The notes under the pieces were generated by a model. It ran no database searches. It worked only from the letters and a program-made list of their open reading frames with translations, and was not told the origin of the DNA. This document shows positions 9,001 to 18,541 of a stretch of DNA of 64,000 nucleotides, in pieces; positions within the stretch are counted from its first letter, which is position 1, and each line of letters begins with the position of its first letter. A program made the position numbers and the translations under genes. The DNA is from Bathymodiolus brooksi (taxonomy: Eukaryota > Mollusca > Bivalvia > Mytilida > Modiolidae), in the NCBI GenBank assembly GCA_963680875.1, contig OY804588.1, positions 61,330,369 through 61,394,368 on the forward strand. The letters run 5' to 3'.

Positions 9001-11657
9001 TCTTGGAAGTAGCTTGATGATTTTTTTAGAATATTTTTTAGAATATTTTTAAAATATGTTTTAAAAGTACATGAATATTTTATGTGTTTTGAGTTAATTT
9101 GCTTATTTGCTTAAATATAGACTGCTTATAATTTGCATGAATGTACTCGTATGTGTAATGGCTGCTAAATGTCGGCATCTATTTTCTGTTTTGACTTCTG
9201 GTCCTACGACAGTAATGACCCTTTAAGTTCTTTAATATTGCGTAGACAGTAATTGTATTAATTCAAAACATGACGGCATTTGCCAATCTGTTACTGGTAA
9301 TTTACAAGTTTTCATGTACTTTAACAATTAATAGAGATCATAGTCACTTGCAATCCGCATTAACTACTGATAATTATAATTAACACTTACCAGTACCACA
9401 TACACGATGCTGCCATTGTTGACAGTTGTCGCACTGCATGGCTTCTTGTCTTGGTCTAACCGTGGAATTGCAACGTAGACACTCGTTACCCATCATTTTT
9501 GCATATGAATTATATTCATAAAAAAATCACTTTTAAGATTTTTTATGTTAATCAAAAAAATTCAAGTAATTTGATTGGATAAACTAACAGGAAATATTTG
9601 TAAAAACAAAAAAAGTGCATGGCTTTCTCTTTAGAAAATTAGAGTTTGGGTAACTTTTGTTTGAATTTCTCTTCAAACGATATGAGCTTGGACTTCCTTT
9701 CATTTCATTTCCTAAACACTACCTTTGATCTAATAGCAATAAAAGCAAATGGACAATGATTAGTTCTTTTATTTTTTAATTACCATCTTTGATTAACTGT
9801 TAAGCAAATAATAAATTAAATGCAGACAAAGCTTTATTACTTCAAAGGTTCTACAAGTTGTAATAAAATAATTATCTTTATTAAATAAAATGATAAATAA
9901 TGTTGAAATCACTGAACATTTAATAAAATTAATAATATGTATATACAAATACAAATACTTTATTAGCACAAACTCATCAACAATAAATGATTAAGGTTCA
10001 GAATATATGATAATACACAATAACATAATATACATGTATATTTTTTTTTTTCGTTTTTTTTCCTGTCTTAAATACATGCTTTTACGGTACCAACATGCAG
10101 CATGTACTTGGGTATAACATTTATTTGAATATGATGTAAAATAAGGATAAATGTACTATCTTCATAAGATTCTGCATATGATACGAAATGGTCATCTATT
10201 GTATCGAACTGCATATGGTACGATATGGTCACATAATGTATTGATCTGCATATGGTACGAAATGGTCATAATGTGTCGATCTGCATATGGTATGAAATGG
10301 TAATAATGTATCGATCTGCATATGGTACGAAATGGCAATGGTACGAAATGGTTATGGTACGAAATGGCAATGGTACGAAATGGTTATGGTACGAAAATGA
10401 TTTTCACAATGGTACGAAATGGCAGGTACGAAATGGTTATGGTACGAAATGACTGTAATTCGTCAAAATCATCAACATCCGTAAATAGGAAAGCTTTGAA
10501 ATTAGACGACAAAGTGAAAGTTATCTGTATGAGTACGTTGGGCTTTAATACAACGGGTTATAAATCGTTGTGATCGATGGTGGGAAAAGTTGTTGAGCTG
10601 TGGGCGAGGAGAAGGGTGTTGGTCGTACCCAGATAATGAACACTCTTTAAAGAAAACGTGAGATTCAATCGACGATTTTGAAAACAATGTTTCCAGTTCA
10701 ACATCGTGTTACTGGAAATTGTACTTTTGTTTATTAAATATCTTTCTTTATTTATTTGTATGTTTTATTCAAATCATATCAGATTGAGATAAACATAAGA
10801 TGTGATTAAAAATGTTTATTTACAACTAATGCAGAATATTTCGTCAAATAATCAAACCCCTTCATATAAAGGTCACCTGTCTATAGTGGTCATTTTGTCA
10901 AACTCCCCCAGGTGACCACTATAGACAGGTTTGACTGTATATACAATTCCTCTAATAAAATCGAGTGACTAAGTGATTGTAGTGTAACGCCAAATGTACA
11001 ATTTTTCAGCTCTATCATGGTGAGAACAAGTTACATTCGAAGAGATGATAATGACATCCGCTTTGTACTAGTACAACAAGCTTACTTGGATTTTTATAGT
11101 GCTAGCTCACTGAAACAATAGTTCATGGGTAGACATATAGATTCTCCTTCAGTTGCCCGTGGGTTACGATATTTCTCCACTCAAGAGAGTTAAATTTAAC
11201 TCTATAGAGAGCGGAGAAATATCGTAAACCACATGGGCAACTGAAGGAGAATTTGTTTCTCCCATTATTTAACACAAATTTTATTTCAAAATCCTTTGGC
11301 GGACCTCTACACAATTCTGCGGGGAAAGGCACGAGACATTTTAATCCTCTAGAGGATTACAGATTTTTCCACCACTGGTACAGCAGGCTTAATAATGGGA
11401 GAAATGTTGTTCCACTCTGATTCCAAGCCAACCAGTTTTTGCTCTTGCTCATTAGTGCTGTATGCTTAGCGGAAAACCAACAAATACCAATTTTCTTTAT
11501 TTTACACTAACAATACGGTATGAACCAAACATACAAAATTTAAAACTATGACATGGTTACTTACTTCATTGCCAGGTTTGACTAATCTCAGTGCTACCTC
11601 TGAAGCTAAGTGAGCTGCTAATATTGCATCAGCTTTTCTACCCTTTACTTTCTTATC
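2941..11657 (-). CDS. PA2G4: PA2G4/EBP1 gene, partial (four exons seen)
   Basis: Proliferation-associated 2G4 (EBP1) is a nuclear and cytoplasmic RNA- and ribosome-binding protein with a catalytically inactive methionine-aminopeptidase (pita-bread) fold. Four minus-strand exons match consecutive family blocks: 11657-11565 ([20 protein letters not shown], then VKPGNE), 7432-7369 ([20 protein letters not shown]), 4483-4405 ([19 protein letters not shown]) and 3019-2941 ([20 protein letters not shown]). Each has AG/GT borders. The phases are 0/0, 0/1, 2/0 and 0/1, so the first two exons and the last two exons join in frame. The block expected between HVEG and the EHEHCEF exon (family motif GMLSHQLKQ and what follows, about 30 residues) was not found between 4.5 and 7.4 kb. 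That exon is either lost, diverged or missed. N-terminal exons were not found to the right, and C-terminal exons would lie left of the window. The introns are loaded with transposons. It could be the intact gene or a decayed duplicate. Confidence 0.85.
3890..4112 (+). mobile_element. tRNA-derived SINE, diverged copy
   Basis: Same layout as the 2.66-kb copy: B-box-like GAGTTCAAATCCCACTC, core AATAAAACTGACC, tail CTGTTGAAAGTGGC. It is more diverged and lies in a PA2G4 intron. Confidence 0.7.
4405..4483 (-). CDS. PA2G4: PA2G4 exon ([20 protein letters not shown] block)
   Basis: This exon has 79 nt (1 nt plus 26 codons). The acceptor is TTGTTTTTCCTACAG and the donor is AAG|GTGAGT. The translation carries the nearly invariant family stretch [16 protein letters not shown]. 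It needs a phase-2 upstream exon, which the 7.4-kb exon (ending in phase 1) is not, so at least one exon between them is unaccounted for. Confidence 0.9.
5132..5255. repeat. Dispersed repeat, second copy
   Basis: Near-identical to 1920-2075 and 14457-14590. It runs directly into the pearl-like array at 5256. Confidence 0.6.
5256..5690. mobile_element. Pearl-like (Helitron-related) tandem-core element
   Basis: A core of about 150 bp beginning TCAAGTTATCATACGACATA is repeated a little over twice (5256, 5417, 5578). It is followed by an ACGG microsatellite (5611-5635) and a terminal hairpin with ACCCCCC and GGGGGGT arms around CTTCG (5655-5685). A tandem core of about 150-160 bp plus an ACGG/ACGA microsatellite is the architecture of bivalve pearl elements, which are non-autonomous Helitron-like elements. 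With its left flank (5132-5255) it may be one element. Confidence 0.65.
5700..6740. other. No feature recognised
   Basis: Low-repeat sequence in the PA2G4 intron where a missing exon would be expected. I found no block matching the family GMLSHQLKQ region with splice borders. Confidence 0.35.
6747..6986 (+). CDS. Short ORF resembling the start of a TTF/hAT-derived zinc-finger protein
   Basis: A 79-codon frame starts [14 protein letters not shown] and contains [19 protein letters not shown]. This matches the shape RxFxxxWxxxxxWLxYDE that opens the TTF-type zinc finger of hAT-derived proteins. The following residues (LLLFVVSST) lack the expected cysteines, so it is broken or spliced; CACACA|GTAATT would be a donor. 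It lies opposite a PA2G4 intron. It may be a transposon-derived gene fragment. The assignment rests on one short motif. Confidence 0.3.
   Translation: MDLKWQDGAIPGKKLKKPSRTPEEVSQAKKQYEQKRSRSFKLHWTTDRPWLRYDELLLFVVSSTVEQPVSHSNFFFFRI
7369..7432 (-). CDS. PA2G4: PA2G4 exon ([13 protein letters not shown] block)
   Basis: This exon has 64 nt (21 codons plus 1 nt). The acceptor is TTTTATTTTACAG and the donor is GAGG|GTAAGG. The translation [20 protein letters not shown] followed by EG aligns with the family segment [20 protein letters not shown] followed by EG. It starts in phase 0, as the preceding exon requires. Confidence 0.87.
7898..8350. repeat. Left foldback arm: CATTTCGTACC tandem repeats
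   Basis: About 18 copies of (C)CATTTCGTACCATA variants, with spacers CACAAAATTG and AACCAG. The array decays inward into longer units that include CACTATGACCAATTCGTACC. Confidence 0.85.
8634..9012 (-). pseudogene. MULE transposase fragment, internally deleted
   Basis: From 9012 the minus strand reads [20 protein letters not shown] and then [13 protein letters not shown], carrying the MULE transposase signature DFE...GC.FH..QA.W. After NKGLYTIV (about 8835) the sequence jumps to a C-terminal block in another frame ([20 protein letters not shown], then [20 protein letters not shown], stop at 8634). In intact relatives more than 100 residues separate these blocks. The element therefore has an internal deletion with frameshift and cannot encode an active enzyme. 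Confidence 0.75.
9391..9496 (-). pseudogene. MULE-associated zinc-finger exon
   Basis: ATG at 9496 opens [20 protein letters not shown], then [15 protein letters not shown], ending at donor ACTG|GTAAGT (9391). The CxxC..CxxC..WxHRxC pattern with RPRQEA(M/I)QCD is the treble-clef/PHD-like N-terminus found on animal MULE transposase genes of this type. It ends in phase 1, and the next MULE block starts in phase 0, so middle exons are missing. Confidence 0.65.
10170..10454. repeat. Right foldback arm: GGTACGAAATG tandem repeats
   Basis: Tandem ATGGTACGAAATGG units in inverted orientation relative to the left arm. The inner part has units of about 50 bp containing ATCTGCATATGGTACGAAAT. Confidence 0.85.
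11000..11505 (-). mobile_element. tRNA-derived SINE, second family, split by an insertion
   Basis: Reverse complement of the family at 44783, 57474 and 63755. The 3' part lies at 11000-11138 (TTTTTCAGC, GTGCTAGCTCACTGAAACAA, GGGTAGACAT) and the 5' part resumes at about 11405 (GTTCCACTCTGATTCCAAGC, TGCTTAGCGGAAAACCAACA). The gap is filled by the hairpin insertion at 11139-11404. Confidence 0.7.
11139..11404. mobile_element. Compound inverted-repeat insertion
   Basis: The segment 11142-11251 is a 110-bp hairpin. Its outer arms TTCTCCTTCAGTTGCCC and GGGCAACTGAAGGAGAA are perfect, and its centre contains AGAGTTAAATTTAACTCT. Immediately after it, TTTCTCCCATTATT (from 11265) pairs with AATAATGGGAGAAA (to 11403), giving a second inverted repeat of about 140 bp. 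Together they interrupt the SINE. Confidence 0.7.
11565..11657 (-). CDS. PA2G4: PA2G4 exon (GRKAD...VKPGNE block)
   Basis: This exon has 93 nt, or 31 complete codons, phase 0 at both ends. The acceptor is a TTTTTTTCTTCCATTTCAG tract and the donor is GAA|GTAAGT. The residues [18 protein letters not shown] are hallmark PA2G4 residues. The foreign 2.37-kb TIR element ends only about 30 bp upstream of this acceptor, next to its polypyrimidine tract. Confidence 0.87.
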
Positions 11658-11688
11658 CTGAAATGGAAGAAAAAAATATATGTGAAAT

Positions 11689-14059
11689 GGGTGATTTTCA
11701 AAAAAATGAAGACTTTTCATTTTCAGAGAATAATTTGAATATTAAATGATATGAAAGAAAGGTAAATATCTTAAAACAAGCACAATGGTAACAGTTATCT
11801 TCATGCAAAGTGTCATGGAGATTGCTCTTCCGGTTAAAAAGTTATCCTCTAAAAACTGGTCAAATTTGTCAAGAGTGTGACGTTTTAGCGTGACAAACTT
11901 TAAATTGCCTTAACTTACCTTGATGATAAAAAAAATAAAATAAAAAATATATTAAACAAAGATGGTTTTCTATAATTTCGTACCATTTTACTTCAAATAT
12001 CTAGATGTTTTGTGACCCTATGATTTTGCGACAAAAAATTATTCTATTTTTTAAATTAGTGTACATGAATAAATTTAACTTGGAAAATTGTACAAATGTC
12101 AAATTAAACCTTAATAGTTTTTCATTGTTGAGACTAATTAGTTCAGTAAAGTCAAAATATGTTGTAAAAAAACATTAGTTATAAGAATTTAGTAGTATTA
12201 GACTGGATGAATATATGATAGTTGTAAAATTGGGCTTGCATAAGGAGAGACACAAAAAATGTCAGGAGTGTGACATTGTATCTTAGTTGTATAGTACTAT
12301 GTTGTATGCTTTAATAGTTCACAATTTTCTTTATTTTCCAAAAGCTCCAGACCCAATCAAAGAAAAAAGTTGGAAATAGCTCTGATATATGACATATCAT
12401 AGCTAGGAAATCAAAATAACTAATGTCAGGAGTGTGACACTTTTAATAGGCATATCTTTTAAATAAAAAAAATAATAAACCATACTTCTACAAACTTCCA
12501 CAATGTTTTCAATTTAATTACATATAAACAATAAGTAATAATTATAGTATTTTTGTATATTGCAAGACACCTTTCTCATAATAAGTGATGATAAAGGGTT
12601 ATATTTTCTTAAAACATGTCAAATTATGGATTTTTTCTAAATGAAAAATTGATGTATGTTGCTTTAGATAAACAGAAAACTTACTTTAATATATCTTGCC
12701 TTTCATAAAACATTTTCATTCTTTTGATAGAGCATTTTTGAAAATTTATCAATAATTTTTCATTCAACAGTAATATATGTCACACTCCTGACATAAAAAC
12801 ATTAAATGTCGATTGCAATTGCAGTAGGAAGTTTTTTTGTAGAGTAAATTATTGAGAAACATGGGGAAACTAATTTGAAAACCACTAAAAAGTAATTTTA
12901 TACTAAGAAAAGATGATCTATTACTAGTTTTAATAAATTTCAAATCCATTTTAACCATTTTTGATGAGATAAATTCCTAAAGGGCAAATAATTAGCACAC
13001 TAATCATTAGAAAAAGCCAAAACATAATTTTGAATCTTCTTTTAATATTTACTGTTAACTGTAAGAAATATAACTTTTAGTTTGGAAAGAATAAGTTGGT
13101 TATATTATTTTCAGCTCGACAGGTTTATTTTCGAGAGGGAGTCAGGAGTGTGACAATTTTATTTAAGAAATAGATTATTTTGTAAGCATATAGCCTCCAT
13201 AAAACTGCTTGTAATTGTCTCGGGAATTATTTAATTCTCAATAAGCACTATACTCTTGAAAAGATGTATAAATGGTTGAAAATTGAGTTGCCATTTTTTA
13301 TAATTATGATAGTATTACTTAGAATATGATAAAATATGATTGAAATAACATCATAGCAATGCAAAAATGAAATATATTCAAGGGAAACCTTTTTTCAGTC
13401 AAAATAGATTATGTACTACTACTTAAAAAAGTTATTGTGACCAACAATGATTGCATTTAGCTTGATATTTGGTGTATTTATCTTTTAGAAAAATGTGTCA
13501 GGAGTGTGACAAAACATAAAAAAATGGACAGTATTTTCATTTGGTTACCTCTAGTTTATACCACCAATGATCAACTTAACTTAACTTTTGTTATATTTAT
13601 TAGGCATATATAAATAATTGATTTACAACTATTAAGCCTCATTAGATCATATTTTTTATGCTTGTATGAAAACTTTAATTACCAGATTTTTTAAAATATA
13701 CAGTAAAATTAGTGTTTCTTTGATATACTGAAACTGTTTTCTCATGATATATACAAAGCTTGGTACCAAAATGTGCCTTTTTCATATCATTATCAAATGG
13801 AAATACATTTAGGTCTTTTACCATACCCAAAAGAAAATGATACCTCTGAGGAAGTAAGTCTGTATTTGTTATCATTTTAACACTTTGTTGCTAATAAAAG
13901 TTGAAATTTTTTTTTTGTCTTTATATATTGCATTGAGCAACTGAATCTGAAAAATATATCATATTGACATTATTTTACGACCAAAATTATGTCAATTTGT
14001 CCAATTTGAAATTTCACCCTCTATGTCACACAAAGTCTTCATTTTTTTGAAAATCACCC
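11689..14059. mobile_element. 2.37-kb TIR element with 4-bp target duplication
   Basis: The left end GGGTGATTTTCAAAAAAATG and AAGACTTT matches the inverted right end at 14032-14059 over about 28 bp. AAAT flanks both sides (11685-11688 and 14060-14063). The interior is very AT-rich and has no recognisable transposase. The longest open frame (13875-13675, minus, 66 codons) resembles nothing I know. Six copies of TGTCAGGAGTGTGACA or close variants occur inside. The superfamily is unassigned; Sola1 and Ginger are among groups with 4-bp duplications. Confidence 0.75.
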
Positions 14060-14099
14060 AAATCTGAATTGTTTAAATTGCACTTAAAACATTTGACAA

Positions 14100-14190
14100 A
14101 TTCTATCTACAGCAAGCATACACATCAGTTTTCAAAGATACAATCAGTAATCAGAATTACGTCCCTTTGAATTTAATCATCACTTGTGTA
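14100..14190. repeat. Short dispersed repeat (CAGTAATCAGAATTACGTCC)
   Basis: About 75 bp reading ACACATCAGT..TCAAAG, CAATCAGTAATCAGAATTAC, then TTTAATCATCACTTGTGT. It recurs at 15868-15945 and 16593-16662, with a diverged copy near 6045-6110. Confidence 0.6.
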
Positions 14191-14204
14191 CTTAAAATAA
14201 GGGT

Positions 14205-14392
14205 TTGGGTGTTTAACGCCACTTTCAACAGTATCTCAGTTATATCGTGAAGGTAGTTTTATTGGTGGAGGAAACCACTGACCTGCCGCAAGTCACCGAC
14301 ACACTTTATCACATAATGTTGTGCAACTCACACTGATCATGTAGTTGTAACTCCAACTACCATATGATCACGGCCACAACAGCCCCTGAATA
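14205..14392 (-). mobile_element. tRNA-derived SINE (GAAATATTGTTGAAAGTGG family)
   Basis: Reverse orientation: starts GGTGTTTAACGCCACTTTCA and ends CACGGCCACAACAGCCCCT. Confidence 0.75.
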
Positions 14393-14456
14393 ATTGAATG
14401 ATAAAATTCCTCCCTCCCATATACACCCTGGGTTGTGACCTTAACTTGTCTAGCTA

Positions 14457-15335
14457 TGTTGTGAACATAGAGGAGGAATCTGAAGTATACAGAACTTCAG
14501 CACCGTAGACAGTCCACATTTTATTTACCACCATAATATTCATGTAAAGTTACAATACAAACTAAACATGCCAAGAACAGGTGAATCTATTGTATGTAAA
14601 ACAGCAAAAATATATTGACCATTCAAACCACTCTTACGTGTGGCCTATTAAACAATATAGTGACATCCATTATAGATACCACTATTGTAGACTAGAAGCT
14701 CAGCCCACTGAGCTTGTGTCGCTCACCTTCCATTCTGCTTTGAGGAAACTTAATACAGAGCCTTCCATAGGTGCTTCCCACCAAGTTTCGGTTCATTTGG
14801 CCAAGCAGTTAGAGAAGATTTTTAGAAATCAACCAACCAGAAACAAGAATTGCCTATGGCAGCCATGTTTGTTAACAGATCGGGATGAAATTAGCAATCT
14901 TTATAGAGGACCTTCCATAGATGTTTCCTACCAAGTTTTGGTTCAATTGGCTAAGCAGTTTCAGGGAAGAAGATTTTTAGAAATCGACCAATCTGAAACA
15001 AGAATTGCCTGTGGCAGCCATGTTTGCTGACGAATCGGAACGAAATGAGCAATCTTTATAGAGGACCTTCCATAGATGCTTTCTACCAAGTTTCGGTTCA
15101 TTTGGTAAAGTGGATTCAGAGGAGAAATTTTTTAGAAATCCACCAATCAGAAACAAGAATTGCCTGTTAATGGATCGGGACAAAATGAGCAATCTTTATA
15201 AAGGACCTTCCATAGATGCTTCAGTTCATTTGGCTGAGGGGTTTCAGAGGAGAAGATTAAAATGTGAAATGTTAACGGACGACCGACGACAAGTGATGGC
15301 AAAAGCTCACTTTGCCTTTGGCAAGGTGAGCTAAA
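14457..15335 (+). mobile_element. Pearl/Helitron-like element with ~150-bp tandem core
   Basis: Begins with the dispersed repeat (14457-14590). It continues with a hairpin AGCTCAGCCCACTGAGCT (14697-14714) and about four tandem units of ~150 bp (ACCTTCCATAGATG, TGGTTCATTTGGCTAAGCAG-like, GAAACAAGAATTGCC). It ends with GGACGACCGACGAC and the hairpin AGCTCACTTTGCC..GGCAAGGTGAGCT (15306-15332). The 149-codon open frame inside is a by-product of the repeat, not a gene. The same architecture occurs inverted at 42028-43932. Confidence 0.6.
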
Positions 15336-15339
15336 AAAT

Positions 15340-17340
15340 AAAAATAAAAATTTAAGTTTACTTTGGACAAAATTAGTTGTTCATAAGTTTTATGCAGTCA
15401 GCAACATTTTTAAACAAGACAAATCTGTATTAGGGCCTTACATGCCACCGGGTGTGAACAGGATAGGTGAGGTGATGTAAATCTGTAAAAAAAAAAAAAC
15501 TTGCAACATTCCACCCCCTTTTTTCTTTCTTATGAGCACGACCATCTTGAATTTTAAGGTCTCAGATTTTTCTAAGTTTGTCACTGATTGGTCAACTGGG
15601 ATATGACACCTGACATGATGATGACCCCACACATAAAAGAACTAATTTCATAGAGACTGAATACACTAAAATTAAATATAGTGACCTTCACTGTCACAAA
15701 TTCTTGAAAGTGATACAGTTTTAATGAAAATACTGAGAGAAAAAATTGTGAGAAATTTGAGGTTTGTGGGCAAGTTTCTTCCTTAAGACCATACCAACAT
15801 TAAGCTATCTATCATAAGACAAATATTTAAACTAGTACAAGATAAAATCAATATTGAAATGACTTCCAGCATACACATCAGTATTCAAAGTTTCAATCAG
15901 TAATCAGAATTACGTCCCTTTGAATTTAATCATCACTTGTGTGCTGTATTAAACCATGTGCAAAATAGTGACCTTTGAACTACCAACTCAATTGGGTTCT
16001 CCTCTTTTCCACAGGGTACCACCATATCCAGGTGTAAAACCATTAATTAATTTCTTCAAGGTTTTCTACTAAATTTGTGTTTTTTCGAGTTTACTCTACC
16101 TGGCCATTTTGTAGTGAAATGCCGTGCTCTGGGACATCCCCTACTCTAAAAATAGCAATGTCATTACCGGGATTTCAGTATATAATGTCATGCATTAAGA
16201 CCTCTATGAAAGATTAAAATACAACTAAATGCAACCAAATTCGGGCTCAAAATAATCCTTTTAATATATTGACCTTCAATTACCAATTTGGTTTATGCCA
16301 TTACATTTAATATTTTTCAAAATACAACAAAGCGAAAGGAACTTTTTTCTTTAAAGAGTACTACTTTTGTTCTAAGCTCTGATTGGAGAATTAGTGGTTT
16401 AACACCATCAGGTAAAGTACATTTATATGCAAACTAATTATTTAATTTTTCAATGTACACATAATATTCCAAAACATCTGTCCAAACTCACAAGCACTAC
16501 AACTAAACTCATATTTCTCCAACAAAAAATCTTATGAAAAAAAGAAAGAAAAAACACAAAAACAGGTTAGGTCATCAATGTTTTAAATATACACATCAGT
16601 CTTCAAAATACAATCAGTAATCAGAATTACGTCCCTTTGAATTTAATCATCACTTGTGACAAGTTGTGTACTGTCAATTCAACAAGAGCTACAAACATCC
16701 AAGAAGAAGATGCTTGTGTTTCACTCAAACTCGAGGGGAAAACATTTAATATAAGTGGGGATAAAACTTAGAAGAGGCCCAATGGCCCAAGACTGAAATT
16801 TTGTTCTGGGCACCTGAACATTTCCAAACAGTGTCCCACTGGCTACTGAAATTTTGAATAATTCATGTGCACCGCACAGGTACTTGTAGACAGGACCCTA
16901 TGATGCTCCTTTTTTTTTTTTTTTTTTTTTAAGATGTTGCCCCCCTCCCCCTTTTTTTTGTTTTTTTGTTTTTTGAGCATCGACTTTTTTTCATATAATT
17001 ATAAACAACATTTTGCAACTTTCTATGTATCACTGTATGACATATATACAATAAATACAATCAAACAGTAGTTTCTATCCATGCCGGGTTTCTGACATGA
17101 AATAAGTTAGAACACAGTCACTTGAAGCTTCAAAAATAAAAAAAAAATAAGAAAAACTTCGAAAAAGTTTGGTCATCTATAATAAAAGGTAAGTCACTCT
17201 TCTTTGTGTACATTGGGGTACTTGTTGTATTTTTACCACTATCCTGCCGTAATACGTAGGAGTGCGCCGACATAAAAGAACGGTGGGTCATACCTGAAGA
17301 AAGAAAGAAAGTTGTGCATTCATCTTAAATTTAGTGAATA
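15340..17340. other. No gene recognised
   Basis: Contains two copies of the short dispersed repeat and a T-rich stretch near 16910-16975. I saw no coding block with family resemblance. Confidence 0.35.
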
Positions 17341-17602
17341 AAAAAGGCCTACCTGTCTGGAAATTGGCTTAGTCCTTCTCTGTATATATTATTCTCCCTG
17401 AAAACACACATCAATATTTATTTGCAGCAGCTGACAACTCTCCATGGAAGATTTTCCATTCGCGATTTACGATTTTCAGACGACATTTTTGAAAACTCGA
17501 ATTAAAGCTACGGAAGTGTGATATTAGCGACATCTGCTGGTCATTTCAAATTTTGACGATACGGTAAAACGCGAGAGTTCCGGGTAAAAAGTTCGGGAAT
17601 TT

Positions 17603-17610
17603 TTTGGCGC
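17603..17610. promoter_or_regulatory. E2F-like site in a possible promoter
   Basis: TTTGGCGC lies within a palindromic TTTTGGCGCAAAA. A minus-strand ATG (17491) with an A-rich context lies downstream. There is no proof of function. Confidence 0.25.
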
Positions 17611-18541
17611 AAAATTTAATTTTAACATTTTTGACTTGTACCTCACAGAACACGAGACTATCAATTTAAAATACAGAGACATACTGTGAATAAATTAGTG
17701 TTCATGGGTTTCAGGGAAAAAAATCTGAAATGCCGGTATCTGCTCAATCGTATCTACTCGGCCATTCTCGCTACACGTACATAGTAGAAATTCTTCTTAA
17801 ATTGTTTGCCGGAAGTTAAGTTAAGTTAAGCCGCACAAAAATATAGTCCACGAAAATCCAATATTGAAGACATACTAAGTAAAATCTAATCATGCAAAAC
17901 TAATTAAAACTGTAATTGAAATATAGAAAATTGTTTAAAATATAACTTTATCGAACTTTCATGTAACTGACATGTGAAAAGTAGTGCGATTTATACGCCT
18001 AATACATACGAGGTTATTTGCAGGGTAGCGAGAATGGACGAGTAGTTACGATTGGATATCTGCTTACACTACGACTCTCGTTCTCGCTATTTTTAACTCG
18101 AGACTGACGAGAGAACTAATCAGCATCTGTGTAACCATCATGGTAGCATGTTTATGTATGCTAAACTCAATATGTCGGACAGAAACAATAAATAATACAT
18201 ATTAATCAGATGATGCTTAACGGTCTCATTTGCACAAAATTATTTTATGAAGAGTCAAAGTCGAAAAAGGTTATCCGTGTCTTCTTTTACAACAAATTTT
18301 GACCAGTTAATTACCGTTATATTTTAGCCAAAATGTTACTGACTAACATTCATTGTTTAAAATTATCTAAAAGACTTCTTTTTTAAAGCCAAATAAATCG
18401 AATCACGATTTTTCGAAGTCAACCGACACATTTGGTTCGAATTAGTTGAGTGTAATTAAATCTTGTTTGACCGTTACCCCAGGGTGTTGATTCCTCATCA
18501 GATGCGTTTTTTAGACAGGTGCTTATCTCGTTTGTCATTGC

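Larger units (their letters stand above)
7898..10454 (-). mobile_element. MULE-type foldback transposon nested in the pogo-like element
   Basis: The outer ends are the same word in inverted orientation: AGTCATTTCGTACCATAACC at 7898 and its complement ending at 10454. The arms (7898-8350 and about 10170-10454) consist of irregular tandem copies of CATTTCGTACCATAA-type units facing each other. Between the arms lie remnants of a MULE transposase. Long terminal repeats built from short tandem repeats plus a MULE-related transposase recall Drosophila FB-NOF. No convincing 8-10 bp target duplication is visible; only GTA is shared at the borders. Confidence 0.65.
7881..10533 (+). pseudogene. Split N-terminal fragment of a CENP-B/pogo-type transposase
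   Basis: ATG at 7881 gives MSKSK, then the MULE interrupts. From 10455 the frame resumes with SSKSST and [13 protein letters not shown], the typical opening of Tigger/CENP-B N-terminal DNA-binding domains. After KVIC the frame is lost and no catalytic domain follows. Intact relatives start with a serine-rich stretch and then [14 protein letters not shown], so the two pieces fit as one coding start cut by an insertion. Confidence 0.6.
7478..10937. mobile_element. pogo/Tigger-like DNA transposon, interrupted and internally deleted
   Basis: The terminal inverted repeats begin CAGTCAAACCTGTC at 7478 and end GACAGGTTTGACTG at 10937, each flanked by TA, the target duplication of Tc1/mariner/pogo elements. 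Subterminal GGTCACC words occur at both ends. Inside is the N-terminal start of a CENP-B/Tigger-type transposase, split by the MULE at 7898-10454. Everything C-terminal to that fragment is missing. Two shorter relatives with the same ends occur at 36740-40462 and 41909-44327. Confidence 0.7.

Noticed and set aside
10252..10452. 66-codon frame of MVRNG-like repeats (and minus frames at 7900-8233)
   Set aside because: Translation of the GGTACGAAATG tandem arm of the foldback element.
14581..15030. 149-codon plus-strand open frame
   Set aside because: It runs through a ~150-bp tandem core with repeated translation segments; the same repeat is open on both strands at 43 kb. Repeat artefact.
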